DNA of 64,000 nucleotides, taken from positions 1 to 64,000 of the forward strand of contig JAVBMW010000003.1 of the NCBI GenBank assembly GCA_031551965.1. Reading direction: 5' to 3'. Source of the DNA: CALVGQ01 sp031551965. GTDB lineage: Bacteria > Bacillota_I > Bacilli_A > Erysipelotrichales > Erysipelotrichaceae. The notes under the pieces were generated by a model. It worked only from the letters and a program-made list of their open reading frames with translations, made no database searches and had not been told where the DNA came from. Positions 28,157 through 36,904 of the stretch are shown in pieces. Made by a program: the position numbers and the translations under genes. Every line of letters starts with the position of its first letter. The stretch's first letter is position 1.

Positions 28157-29023
28157 ATGAAAACAAACAGAAGTAAAGTAGTTAAACAAAGTGTACAAGG
28201 AAAAATAGATCATCCCAAAATGAGAGGAAATGGCTATCGAGTTGGGTATGATGGGAAAGGCCGTATCATTCCGGCTACAGGAGCAATTACATACAATTTC
28301 TTTATTGGGGATAGTTGTATGGGGCTTGCGGGAGATCACATTGAACCAGGTGTTAGCTCTCGTAATATGGACGACATGGAAAATTCAGCTTACAATACAT
28401 TAAGCTGTGTTGGAAATGTCGCGACAATTATTAGTGGTGATGCAAAAGGGAAAAAAGGCTATGTAACAGGAATCCATGGTGGGATCGATCATGTCATGAT
28501 CGCTTTTGATGCGGACACTTTAGAACAATTAACTTACGAAGATAAATTTTTGATCAAAGCGTTTGGACAAGGATTAGAACTTACAGATCATCCAGAAATC
28601 AAAGTAATGAATTGTGATCCAGATCTTTTAGAAGAAATGGGAATTGTGGAAAACAGTGATGGTTCAATCAATGTTCCAGTAACTCATGTCGTGCCTGCAA
28701 GCTTGATGGGATCAGGGTTAGGTTCAGCAACGATGATGAGTGGAGATTATGACATCATGACTCATGACCCAGAAGCGAATAAGGAATATAAATTGGAATC
28801 ACTTCGTTTTGGCGACATTGTGATGATTTTGGATCACAACAATACAAATGGACCTGACTATGTCAAAGGAGCCCGTACAGTGGGTGTAATCGTGCATGGA
28901 GATAGTTTTACTTCAGGACACGGACCAGGGGTGACAGTACTGTTAACTAGTAAAGAGACTATGATCCATCCTGTAATTGATAGTACCGCAAATATAGCGA
29001 AATATTTAAATTTTAAAAAGTAA
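28157..29023 (+). CDS. DUF4438 family protein
   Basis: A 288-residue cytoplasmic protein recognisable as DUF4438 from its glycine-rich conserved blocks: an N-terminal ATGAITYNFFIGDSCMGLAG, a middle GKKGYVTGIHGGIDHVMIAF, and a C-terminal GDSFTSGHGPGVTVLLTS. A structure is known for the family but no function, as far as I can recall. AGGAG precedes ATG 28157. It is downstream of ispF in the same direction with 11 bp between them and ends at a bidirectional terminator. Confidence 0.85.
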   Translation: MKTNRSKVVKQSVQGKIDHPKMRGNGYRVGYDGKGRIIPATGAITYNFFIGDSCMGLAGDHIEPGVSSRNMDDMENSAYNTLSCVGNVATIISGDAKGKKGYVTGIHGGIDHVMIAFDADTLEQLTYEDKFLIKAFGQGLELTDHPEIKVMNCDPDLLEEMGIVENSDGSINVPVTHVVPASLMGSGLGSATMMSGDYDIMTHDPEANKEYKLESLRFGDIVMILDHNNTNGPDYVKGARTVGVIVHGDSFTSGHGPGVTVLLTSKETMIHPVIDSTANIAKYLNFKK

Positions 29024-29026
29024 AGT

Positions 29027-29051
29027 AAAAGCGAGTGGACCACTCGCTTTT
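29027..29051 (+). terminator. Bidirectional terminator
   Basis: An 11-bp perfect stem (29027-29037 with 29041-29051) with a 3-nt loop, A-rich on the left and T-rich on the right, between two convergent genes. Confidence 0.9.
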
Positions 29052-29057
29052 CATAAC

Positions 29058-29468
29058 TTATTCCTTTACAAGTTCGCTCACAAATTTACCAATAACTGGA
29101 ACTTGATAAGTGCTATATGATGTATAGGCAATATAACCTAAATATAAATACAAACCAATTGAGGCAAAATAGATGACATAGCCTATAAGAATCAATAATC
29201 CGACAAAGAAAATCAAAGGAATTGCTAAGATCCCTAAAACCAAACCAACAATAAACCAAAATACTTGTAACCCTAAAATCTGTGCTGCATGAAATTTAAT
29301 GAAAGAACTATCTTTCTCTACGAATAAAATAATGACTGGTACAACCCACGCTAAAAGACTGTAATTATTTGAGTTACGGAATATTGCCGCAACTAAATAC
29401 ATGATTAAGCATAATACATTCGCATCCAATGCGCAAAATGATGCCTGATGAGGACTATATTTTTTCAT
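29058..29468 (-). CDS. DUF4870-like small membrane protein
   Basis: A 136-residue membrane protein with about four hydrophobic segments. The motif FVEKDSSFIKFHAAQ between the second and third segments is the hallmark of DUF4870/Tic20-like proteins. Function is unknown. It has a paralogue at 36401-36871 with the same HQASF N-terminus, the same FIKFHA motif and a similar ending (Q-x-P-x-x-G-K). The two copies are not adjacent, so this is an old duplication. It is convergent with the DUF4438 gene. Confidence 0.8.
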   Translation of the reverse strand: MKKYSPHQASFCALDANVLCLIMYLVAAIFRNSNNYSLLAWVVPVIILFVEKDSSFIKFHAAQILGLQVFWFIVGLVLGILAIPLIFFVGLLILIGYVIYFASIGLYLYLGYIAYTSYSTYQVPVIGKFVSELVKE

Positions 29469-29566
29469 AAATGACCTAAATATATAATTTATATTCTTTC
29501 TATGTTTTTCATTATATCAAATTTCAAAAAGATTATTCAATAATATTATAAAAGATCGCTTTCAGC

Positions 29567-29594
29567 TTGCGGGATCAAAAAACTGTTTTATAAT
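29567..29594 (+). promoter_or_regulatory. Promoter of the M32 carboxypeptidase gene
   Basis: TTGCGG at 29567-29572 and TATAAT at 29589-29594 with 16-bp spacing, about 27 bp before the ATG. Confidence 0.65.
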
Positions 29595-29620
29595 AGTAGT
29601 AAGCTAAAGGAGAAGACAAT

Positions 29621-31099
29621 ATGGCATATCAAGAATTATTACCGTATTTAGAGAAAATGGCATCTTTATCACATGCAATGGGAATCATTTCGTTTGATAG
29701 ATCAACATTAGGTATAAAAAAAGCAGGAGCGAATGCATCTAAAACACAATCTTTTCTTTCAAAAGAATTGATGGAAGTCTATCGTGATCCAAGTTTAAAA
29801 AAAATATTAGAAGATTGCTTAAAAGAAAATTTAGAATTTAGTCAAAAAAGAATCGTAGAAGAAATTTTAGATGAAATTACTAAAGCTGAAAAAGTTCCAG
29901 CTGATTTACAATTAAAATATCGCCAGGCTTGTTGGAAGGCATCAGAAGTGTGGCCAACTTTTAAACATAACAGTGACTGGAATGGTTTTATACCCTATGT
30001 TAAAGAAGTAGTAGATCTTGAAAAAGAGAAGACTAAATACTTGGTAAAAGAAGGTCAAAGTTATTTTGATGTTTTATTAGATGATTATATGCCAGGATTT
30101 GATACGAAAACATTAGATCATTTTTTTGATTTGCTTAAAAAGGAAATTGTGCCTCTTTTAAAACAAATTCAATCTAAACCAGTCATCAATGATTCATTCA
30201 TGCATCAGGAATTTGATCCAAAAGCACAAGAAGTATATACAAAAGAGCTTGTCGCTAAATTGGGATTTGATTTTGAGAGTGGGGCAATATTTGAAAGTGA
30301 ACACCCATTCACTTCTCATTTCAATAATCATGATGTGCGTTTCACAAACCATTATCACACAGATAATCTGCATTCCATCTATTCAGCAATTCATGAATCG
30401 GGGCATGCCCTGTATGAAATGGGGATCAGTGATGAGTTGACTCGTACTCCAGTAGGACATGGTACATCAACGGACATGCATGAATCACAGTCAAGATTCT
30501 ATGAAAACATGATCGGCCGTAATCCTTCATTTATAAAAAATGAATATCCAAACATTCAAAAAGTATTTCCACAGTTTAAAGACGTAGCACTAGAAGATTA
30601 TATTCTTGCGAGTAATGTGGTTAAACCGGGACTGATTCGTATAGAAGCGGATGAGTTAACGTATTCATTACACATTATGATACGTTATGAAATAGAAAAA
30701 GAAATGTTTGAAAATGACATCGACTATCAAAAATTACCGGAACTTTGGAATCAAAAGGTGAAAGACTTTTTAGGATTAGAGGTACCCAATGATGATGTAG
30801 GAATCTTACAGGACATGCACTGGGGTAGTGGGTTGATCGGATATTTCCCGGGCTATTCTTTAGGTAGTGCTATAGCTGCTCAACTTTATGAAACATTTAA
30901 GAAAACAATTGATATCGAAACATTGATCGAAAAAGAAGATTATGCGACAATTCGTGAAACTCTAAGAGAAAACATTCATCAATATGGAAGACTCTATTCA
31001 ACCCAAGAGCTGTTGGAAAGAGTAACAGGTGAAAGATTTAATCCAGAATATTATGTAAAATATCTAAAAAACAAATTCACAAAATTATATAATCTGTAA
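29621..31099 (+). CDS. Carboxypeptidase of family M32 (Taq type)
   Basis: Cytoplasmic zinc metallocarboxypeptidase of 492 residues, the normal family length. The zinc motif HESGH begins at His258 within AIHESGHALYEMG, and the family-specific GTSTDMHESQSRFYENM and EADELTYSLHIMIRYEIE segments follow. It removes C-terminal residues from peptides, probably in peptide recycling. It is monocistronic, with its own promoter and terminator. Confidence 0.95.
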   Translation: MAYQELLPYLEKMASLSHAMGIISFDRSTLGIKKAGANASKTQSFLSKELMEVYRDPSLKKILEDCLKENLEFSQKRIVEEILDEITKAEKVPADLQLKYRQACWKASEVWPTFKHNSDWNGFIPYVKEVVDLEKEKTKYLVKEGQSYFDVLLDDYMPGFDTKTLDHFFDLLKKEIVPLLKQIQSKPVINDSFMHQEFDPKAQEVYTKELVAKLGFDFESGAIFESEHPFTSHFNNHDVRFTNHYHTDNLHSIYSAIHESGHALYEMGISDELTRTPVGHGTSTDMHESQSRFYENMIGRNPSFIKNEYPNIQKVFPQFKDVALEDYILASNVVKPGLIRIEADELTYSLHIMIRYEIEKEMFENDIDYQKLPELWNQKVKDFLGLEVPNDDVGILQDMHWGSGLIGYFPGYSLGSAIAAQLYETFKKTIDIETLIEKEDYATIRETLRENIHQYGRLYSTQELLERVTGERFNPEYYVKYLKNKFTKLYNL

Positions 31100-31102
31100 C
31101 AT

Positions 31103-31130
31103 AAAAAAGCTCCTGACCGAGCTTTTTTCT
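31103..31130 (+). terminator. Terminator of the M32 carboxypeptidase gene
   Basis: Perfect 10-bp stem AAAAAAGCTC/GAGCTTTTTT around a 6-nt loop, 3 bp after the stop codon. Confidence 0.95.
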
Positions 31131-31201
31131 TTTGAAAGAATACTTGCGGAATTTTTGTACTGATGAACATAAATGAAAAACTTGTGTAGATAATTAAAAG
31201 A

Positions 31202-31230
31202 TTTACCAAATGCTGGAATTAGCGTAAAAT
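31202..31230 (+). promoter_or_regulatory. Promoter of the HD phosphohydrolase gene
   Basis: TTTACC at 31202-31207 and TAAAAT at 31225-31230 with 17-bp spacing. The expected start site near 31237 argues for the ATG at 31252 over a GTG at 31237. Confidence 0.65.
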
Positions 31231-31251
31231 AAAGGAGTGGAGGACAATTTT

Positions 31252-32481
31252 ATGTTCGAAAAGTTAGATGAAATAAAAGTTCTAAGAGACCCGATCCATG
31301 GTTATGTCCATATTGACTTAAAAGTTGTATGGGATTGTTTAAATGCGAAAGAGTTTCAACGTCTAAAAAGAATTCGTCAGCTCGGAGGATCTTTTCAAGT
31401 TTATCATACAGCGGAGCATAGCCGTTTTTCTCATTCGCTAGGTGTGTATGAAATTGTACGTATCATGGTTACTGATAATTATAGTATTTCAGATTCATTA
31501 AATGATCTTGAAAAAGTGACAGTGATGTTGGCAGGACTTTTGCATGATATCGGTCATGGACCATATTCTCATACATTTGAAAACATATGCAAAACTAAAC
31601 ATGAAGAAATGACCACAAAAATCATACTTGAAGAAACTGAAATCCATGCAGCATTAGAAAAAGCATATCGAGGGTTATCAAAGCTTGTGGCAAGCGTGAT
31701 CGATTCAACGCATCCTAATCCAATATTGTCGCAAATGATCACAGGACAACTCGATGCGGACCGTATGGACTATTTACTACGTGATGCATATTTTACTGGT
31801 ACTAAATATGGTGAATTTGATATCCAGCGGATACTCAGAACATTGCGTATCAAGGAAAATACATTAACGATCAAACATAGTGGAATCCATAGTGTAGAAG
31901 ATTATATTATGGCAAGATATCATATGTATTGGCAGGTTTATTTTCATCCAGTAGCTAGAAGTTTTGAACTAATGTTGCAGAATTTCTTTGTAAGACTAAA
32001 GGATGTTGTCGCGTTAAGACCTGAAATGATCAATTATTTTGAACCATTCAAAGCAATTTTATTGGATGAATTTTTAACTGTTGAAGAACATTATTGTCTT
32101 GATGAATCGTGTTTTAACTATGGAATATCCTGTTTTACAACGTGTGAAGATGCAATTTTACGTGATCTTTCTATTAGTATTATGGATCGACATCTATTTG
32201 GTTATGAAGATTATATCGATGAAACACAAATCGAATCGATCAAAGTTAAAATTGGTCAGGCAGGGCTTGATCCAAAATATTATTTATTAAGTGATGAGGC
32301 AAAGAAACGCCCCTATCTTCCTTATAAAGGGGATACAAAGTCAATGATCTATGTAGATACTAAAGAGGGTATAAAAGAATTGTCGGAAGTTTCTGTGATC
32401 GCTGATGCATTAGTTCATGGAGAGTCGATTCATGATTCAAAGATCTACTATCCAAAAGAGTTAATGACTCGAGATGAATAA
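31252..32481 (+). CDS. HD-domain phosphohydrolase (YwfO-like, dNTPase-related)
   Basis: A 409-residue cytoplasmic metal-dependent phosphohydrolase. The HD motif is complete: H in YHTAEHSRFSHSLG, HD in LLHDIGHGPYSH, and a later Asp in QLDADRMDYLLRD. It opens with LRDPIHGYV, the start typical of YwfO/YdhJ proteins related to SAMHD1 and dGTPases. Such proteins cleave dNTPs or related nucleotides; the substrate here is not proved. GGAGG at 31239-31243 is 8 bp before ATG 31252, which decides the start. Its last 21 bp overlap the end of a small gene on the other strand. Confidence 0.88.
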   Translation: MFEKLDEIKVLRDPIHGYVHIDLKVVWDCLNAKEFQRLKRIRQLGGSFQVYHTAEHSRFSHSLGVYEIVRIMVTDNYSISDSLNDLEKVTVMLAGLLHDIGHGPYSHTFENICKTKHEEMTTKIILEETEIHAALEKAYRGLSKLVASVIDSTHPNPILSQMITGQLDADRMDYLLRDAYFTGTKYGEFDIQRILRTLRIKENTLTIKHSGIHSVEDYIMARYHMYWQVYFHPVARSFELMLQNFFVRLKDVVALRPEMINYFEPFKAILLDEFLTVEEHYCLDESCFNYGISCFTTCEDAILRDLSISIMDRHLFGYEDYIDETQIESIKVKIGQAGLDPKYYLLSDEAKKRPYLPYKGDTKSMIYVDTKEGIKELSEVSVIADALVHGESIHDSKIYYPKELMTRDE

Positions 32482-32637
32482 AGCTAGTATCAACAAGAAT
32501 AAGACGACACTTAAAAACAAATCGTTTTTATACAAACCAAAGTCATAAAAAAGAAGGATATTGGAGTAAAAATGCAATATCATAATTATCACCAAAAATG
32601 CTAAAATTAATAATATAAAATGAAAGTGATTTTTCAT
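32461..32637 (-). CDS. 58-residue membrane protein
   Basis: A short gene read on the minus strand, ATG at 32637 and TAA at 32461-32463. It starts MKNHFHFILLILAFLVII and has two hydrophobic segments at about 6-23 and 39-55, separated by a short polar turn with Tyr, Asn, Asp and Lys. A good ribosome site, GTGAGGA, lies 7 bp upstream (TCCT at 32645-32648 on the plus strand). It overlaps the last 21 bp of the HD gene tail to tail and diverges from gdhA. I do not recognise the family. The good ribosome site, the absence of any other gene here and the two clear helices support a real gene. Confidence 0.65.
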   Translation of the reverse strand: MKNHFHFILLILAFLVIIMILHFYSNILLFYDFGLYKNDLFLSVVLFLLILALFISSH

Positions 32638-32692
32638 AGATTTATCCTCACTTCATTGTATGCAAAAAAAGAAAATAAAGAAGGGACAAAAT

Positions 32693-34030
32693 ATGACATA
32701 TATTGAAAATGTAGTAAATGAATTAAAGATAAAAGACAAATCTCAACCAGAATTTATACAAGCAGTCGAAGAAGTATTAAACTCAGTACAGGCAATTTTT
32801 GAAATGCATCCAGAGTATGAAAAAATGGCTGTTCTTGAACGATTAGTAGAACCTGAAAGAGTGATTCAGTTTAAGGTTCCTTGGATGGATGATAAGGGAC
32901 AAGTACATGTCAATCGTGGATATCGAGTTCAGTTCAATAACTGCCTAGGTCCATACAAGGGAGGGCTTCGTTTTCATCCATCAGTAACTCTTGGGATGAT
33001 GAAGTTTTTAGCGTTTGAACAAATCTTTAAAAATGCCTTAACAACACTACCTATTGGTGGAGCTAAAGGGGGTTCTGATTTTGATCCGAAAGGGAAGTCA
33101 GATAATGAGATCATGCGCTTTTGTCAGAGTTTTATGACTGAATTGTATCGATATATTGGCCCAGATATTGATGTGCCAGCTGGAGATATGGGTGTAGGTG
33201 CACGCGAAATCGGCTATTTATATGGACAGTATCGCAGGATCCGTGCAATAAGTGAACGAGGAGTATTAACTGGAAAAGGGCTAGGATATGGCGGAAGTTT
33301 AGCTCGTAAAGAAGCTACAGGTTATGGGCTAGTTTATTTTGTGGTTGAGATGTTGAAAAGAAACCACATTGAAATGGACGATAAAAAAGTAATAGTATCC
33401 GGAAGCGGAAATGTAGCGATATATGCAGCAGAAAAAGCAATGCAAAAAGGGTTGAAAGTCATCACAATGAGCGATTCAAAAGGGTATATTGTGGATGAAA
33501 ATCTTGATTTAAACATAGTGAAAAAAATTAAGGAAGTTAATCGTGGTAGTTTAATAGATTATCCAAATCTTGCAGGACATGGGGAATATTATGAAGGTTC
33601 TGTCTATGATGGAAATATCAAAGCGGATATTGTGCTACCATGTGCTACGCAGAATGAAATTAATCTAGAACGAGCACAAAACATTGTAAACAATGGTTGT
33701 ATCCTTATTGCAGAAGGTGCCAATATGCCAAACAACAATGAAGCGATCGCCTATTATTTGAAAAACGGGATCTTATTTGCGCCAGGGAAAGCGGCGAATG
33801 CCGGAGGAGTTGCAACGTCAGCTCTAGAAATGTCTCAAAACAGCATGCGATTATCATGGACATTCGAGGAAGTTGATGAAAAACTTCAAGGAATCATGAA
33901 AGCAATTCATAATCAATGTGTTAGTGCAATCGAAAGATACAAACTTGATCCAAAAAACTATGTAGCAGGAGCCAATATTGCAGGCATGCAAAAAGTCATT
34001 GATGCCATGATTGCAATGGGCGATTATTAA
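32693..34030 (+). CDS. gdhA: NADP-type glutamate dehydrogenase
   Basis: Hexameric glutamate dehydrogenase joining ammonia and 2-oxoglutarate; 445 residues from ATG 32693, the standard size for the NADP-dependent type. The substrate-binding segment PYKGGLRFHPSVTLGMMKFL and the catalytic GGAKGGSDFDPKGKSD are intact, and the nucleotide-binding domain starts with VIVSGSGNVAIYAAEKA. GAAGGGA at 32680-32686 selects 32693 over an in-frame ATG at 32660. It is monocistronic, ending in a terminator. Coenzyme preference is inferred from length and overall similarity. Confidence 0.95.
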   Translation: MTYIENVVNELKIKDKSQPEFIQAVEEVLNSVQAIFEMHPEYEKMAVLERLVEPERVIQFKVPWMDDKGQVHVNRGYRVQFNNCLGPYKGGLRFHPSVTLGMMKFLAFEQIFKNALTTLPIGGAKGGSDFDPKGKSDNEIMRFCQSFMTELYRYIGPDIDVPAGDMGVGAREIGYLYGQYRRIRAISERGVLTGKGLGYGGSLARKEATGYGLVYFVVEMLKRNHIEMDDKKVIVSGSGNVAIYAAEKAMQKGLKVITMSDSKGYIVDENLDLNIVKKIKEVNRGSLIDYPNLAGHGEYYEGSVYDGNIKADIVLPCATQNEINLERAQNIVNNGCILIAEGANMPNNNEAIAYYLKNGILFAPGKAANAGGVATSALEMSQNSMRLSWTFEEVDEKLQGIMKAIHNQCVSAIERYKLDPKNYVAGANIAGMQKVIDAMIAMGDY

Positions 34031-34038
34031 TCAATAAG

Positions 34039-34068
34039 AAAGATGGTCAAATAAACCCATCTTTTTTT
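34039..34068 (+). terminator. Terminator of gdhA
   Basis: AAAGATGG (34039-34046) pairs with CCATCTTT (34057-34064), followed by T's. Confidence 0.9.
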
Positions 34069-34093
34069 GGTTATCTTGAGACATATTATCTAT

Positions 34094-34172
34094 ATTGAAG
34101 TAACTTGAAGTGACATTGAAGTGACATTGAAGTTGACTTTGAAGTAACATTGAAGTTGACTTTGAAGCGAGC
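34094..34172. repeat. Short tandem repeat, about seven units of 10-13 bp
   Basis: About seven units sharing the core TTGAAGT, mostly followed by GACA, TGACT or AACA. The last four units alternate as TTGAAGTTGACT and TTGAAGTAACA, giving a higher-order unit of about 23 bp. It lies between gdhA and the end of the flavodoxin fusion gene and makes a spurious open frame on the minus strand. Confidence 0.8.
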
Positions 34173-34178
34173 TTAAAA

Positions 34179-35768
34179 TTACTTTCCTCTCGCTACTTTT
34201 GCGGGATACCATTTTGAAAACCAGTTTGTGAAGATCATTAATATCGCAGGAACAATACCGGATGCAATAGCCCAATATGGGGCAACAACTGTATTCGAAA
34301 TAAACAATGATACAAAACTCATTAGGATCGACTCTACTCCCCAAATAAAAGCCAATATTCTGTTGGTTTTAATGAATAGAGGATTTTTAAATGCTAATTC
34401 TGATCCATATTCATTACTAGAATAATAAGCACATAATGGAATGTCTAGGAAACAAGAGATAAGCCAAAACGATCCAAATACAAAGTTGGGTAGTGCAAAT
34501 AACAGTGAACTTTTATTTAATGTGATAAATAATAATCCGATGATCGTACAGGCAATTGCACCAGCTGTTTCATAAAAGACATTTTTATATTTCTTTTGAA
34601 GTAAAGGAACTAGTGACGAAAAAAGTATCGCAAGGATTCCGGCAAGAGTTTGATTGATAGAAGTAAAGATCCAAAAGGCAAAAAATGGGAATAGGAAGAC
34701 AGTCATATTCGTCTTTTTGTCGGAGCTTGTTGGTTTGGATAGACCAAAATACTCATCAAAATGTATCATCAAATCAAAGTTTCCTAGTACTTTATACATT
34801 CCATCAAATAATGCTTGTGATCCACTTAACTCATTTGCAGATATTTTTAGCCACAAATCATAAGGAGTTTCAATACGAGTTGTATAAGGAATGAAATTAT
34901 CTTTTATTACAAGGCATTTATCTTTTTGTAATAAGAGTTGGTATGTTTTGTTGATATCGGTAAAATGCATTTCCAAAGTAAGTTCTTTGGTGTAAGAGGA
35001 CGGATTATAAATAGCTGCCATTTGATTTAGGAATAAATTGGGTTCATCTTTTTCCTGCGAATTTTGATCATCACTTATACCCCAGCTAGCGTTAGCCATT
35101 GCCATAAATTGATCAGATGGATAAAGTTGTTCATTAAGTTGAGCTTGGATTTCATCACTGAATTGTCTAGTTGTAGCATATTGCATTCCAGCTTGTTTCA
35201 CGATAGCTAAATATTGATTTGTCCGCTGTGCAAGTTGAGGAACATTAAATAATTCTCCTTCGGGACAAAGTATTTTTACATAGTTATGCTTAAACATAAT
35301 ATCGAATTGTTTAAGAAGTGCATCATAGTTTCCGACTGTTGAATGAAATCCACAAGTGGAAATCAAGACATGTCTTTGGTTAGACAGATCATAGCGGCCT
35401 GGATGTGAAGCCTGATTTTGATTTTTTTCTTCGATGAAAGGAAGATTGGTGGGTAAACAACGATCCAACAATGCTTTGATCCCTGATGGCATACCGAAAT
35501 AATAAAGTGGAAAACTCCAAATAACTAGATCAGCTTGAATGTATTTTTGAAGTATTTCTTCCATATCGTCCTGGATTACACATTTTCCAGGAGTATTTTT
35601 CCAACAATGAAAACATCCTAAACATGGTTTTATATTTTTTGATGAGACATGAATCGTATCAATTGAACAAGAAGTAGTCTCATTAAGACCTTCAATAAAA
35701 CTAGTAGTAAGTTGGTAAGTGTTACTTTGAGTGCCTTTAGGGCTACCGTTCAATACTAAAATTTTCAT
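34179..35768 (-). CDS. Flavodoxin-fold oxidoreductase fused to an SCP2-like domain and a membrane domain
   Basis: A 529-residue protein with three parts. Residues 1-210 are an FMN-dependent NAD(P)H oxidoreductase: the opening MKILVLNGSPKGTQSN is the FMN-phosphate loop, followed by a Cys-rich CLGCFHCW segment and WSFPLYYFGMPSG. Residues of about 255-365 resemble a sterol-carrier (SCP2) domain, with PYDLWLKISANELSG followed by a Gly-N-F-D-L strand. Residues of about 375-520 hold four or five membrane helices. The layout suggests a flavoenzyme at the inner membrane face acting on a hydrophobic compound; this is inference. It overlaps the stop of the padR gene by ATGA and is probably co-transcribed and PadR-controlled. 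Confidence 0.8.
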   Translation of the reverse strand: MKILVLNGSPKGTQSNTYQLTTSFIEGLNETTSCSIDTIHVSSKNIKPCLGCFHCWKNTPGKCVIQDDMEEILQKYIQADLVIWSFPLYYFGMPSGIKALLDRCLPTNLPFIEEKNQNQASHPGRYDLSNQRHVLISTCGFHSTVGNYDALLKQFDIMFKHNYVKILCPEGELFNVPQLAQRTNQYLAIVKQAGMQYATTRQFSDEIQAQLNEQLYPSDQFMAMANASWGISDDQNSQEKDEPNLFLNQMAAIYNPSSYTKELTLEMHFTDINKTYQLLLQKDKCLVIKDNFIPYTTRIETPYDLWLKISANELSGSQALFDGMYKVLGNFDLMIHFDEYFGLSKPTSSDKKTNMTVFLFPFFAFWIFTSINQTLAGILAILFSSLVPLLQKKYKNVFYETAGAIACTIIGLLFITLNKSSLLFALPNFVFGSFWLISCFLDIPLCAYYSSNEYGSELAFKNPLFIKTNRILAFIWGVESILMSFVSLFISNTVVAPYWAIASGIVPAILMIFTNWFSKWYPAKVARGK

Positions 35769-36319
35769 AACAATACCTTGAGTGCATCCATTGCATCATC
35801 CGCAAATTCAATAGCCATTTTTAGATTCTTCTTACCATAAAGTGAACATAGATTCCAATAAATTGAAGTTTCCTCTGGATTTGGAACCATTTCTTTATAA
35901 TAGTTGGCATAATCATAGCTAAGAGCTATTTCATCCAATGCTTCTTCGCATTTCTGTTTATAAGTTTTCAACATTTCAATGTTTTCATTTATATTTCTTT
36001 CTCCAGAGAAAAACAACCTCAAAAGAAACGAGTTTTGTAACTTAAAGTCATTACTAAAATTGGCGCCGACAAGCCAATTCATTAATTCGGTTTTTCCACT
36101 TTCGGTAATTGCATATATTTTCTTGTTTGGTTTATCCGTTTGAATATATATTGATGATGTCAACCATTCTTTGGATTCCATTGCAGTAAGCTCGCGATAA
36201 ATTTGACTAGTTTGAGCGTTCCAAAAAAAATACAAGGACTCATGAAACGCTTTTGATAATTCATATCCTGTCATAGGACCGTAGTTAAGTAAACCTAATA
36301 AACCGTGACGTAAAGACAT
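35765..36319 (-). CDS. PadR-family transcriptional regulator
   Basis: A 184-residue winged-helix repressor. The N-terminal part, from LRHGLLGLLNYGPMTGYEL through SQIYRELTAMES to PNKKIYAITESGKTEL, is the PadR DNA-binding domain; the C-terminal helices (about 95-184) make the dimer interface. PadR proteins usually sense small aromatic or toxic compounds and control adjacent detoxification genes. GGAGGT lies 6 bp before the ATG. The stop overlaps the start of the flavodoxin fusion gene. A perfect inverted repeat in its own promoter suggests autoregulation. Confidence 0.92.
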   Translation of the reverse strand: MSLRHGLLGLLNYGPMTGYELSKAFHESLYFFWNAQTSQIYRELTAMESKEWLTSSIYIQTDKPNKKIYAITESGKTELMNWLVGANFSNDFKLQNSFLLRLFFSGERNINENIEMLKTYKQKCEEALDEIALSYDYANYYKEMVPNPEETSIYWNLCSLYGKKNLKMAIEFADDAMDALKVLL

Positions 36320-36330
36320 AGACTACCTCC

Positions 36331-36371
36331 ATATTCTACTTATATTATATTCAACAAGTAGAATATGTCAA
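36331..36371 (-). promoter_or_regulatory. padR promoter with perfect 11-bp inverted-repeat operator
   Basis: On the minus strand, consensus TTGACA (36371-36366) and TATAAT (36349-36344) are separated by 16 bp. ATATTCTACTT at 36331-36341 and AAGTAGAATAT at 36356-36366 are perfect inverted repeats with a 14-bp centre that contains the -10. A dimer bound here would block polymerase, which fits autorepression. Confidence 0.85.
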
Positions 36372-36400
36372 TAAAAAAATAAATACCTATAATTAGATAT

Positions 36401-36871
36401 CTATTTTTGATCTTCTTTTACAGCGATGCTGATGGTTTTACCAAGAAATGGAATTTGAAACGTATTCCATTTATAAGATTGGGCAATACCAATACAGTCA
36501 ATGATTAATACTATAATTGATAGTCCCGTTAATATGATAGATAAAGCATAAAGCGTTGCGGATAAAATTTGCATTGTAGAATTAACATCTGGTGTATACA
36601 TGTTGATAAATAATAGGGCAACAATATTAAATATGAGATTGATCAAGAATAAAATACCATGTACAAAACTTATTTGTAACGCATGAAATTTAATAAATTT
36701 ACTTTTCTTTTCCATGAAAAAAATTAGTAATGGGATAAGAATCGCAAGAAATTCATAATTAAGAAAATATAGACTGATCATCCCACAAGTTAAATATAAG
36801 GATAAACATAAGATGTTTGCATTTATTTTTATAAAAGACGCTTGATGAATAGAATAATGTTGTTTTTTCAT
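36401..36871 (-). CDS. DUF4870-like membrane protein (second copy)
   Basis: A 156-residue protein with four or five hydrophobic segments and the motif FMEKKSKFIKFHALQ. It is the paralogue of the gene at 29058-29468. GTGAGGA precedes the ATG. A TATAAT on the minus strand (36898-36893) with a preceding TGG suggests a promoter lying just before the gene. The role of the family is unknown. Confidence 0.75.
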   Translation of the reverse strand: MKKQHYSIHQASFIKINANILCLSLYLTCGMISLYFLNYEFLAILIPLLIFFMEKKSKFIKFHALQISFVHGILFLINLIFNIVALLFINMYTPDVNSTMQILSATLYALSIILTGLSIIVLIIDCIGIAQSYKWNTFQIPFLGKTISIAVKEDQK

Positions 36872-36904
36872 TGGATTGTCCTCACTGGGAAGATTATACC
36901 ATAA

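Noticed and set aside
29550..29564. Possible cre site before the M32 carboxypeptidase
   Set aside because: On the minus strand it matches only 12 of 14 consensus positions, with both final C-A bases missing.
34090..34344. Minus-strand open frame over the tandem repeat
   Set aside because: It is produced by the repeat and by antisense of the fusion gene, without ribosome site or sensible domain.
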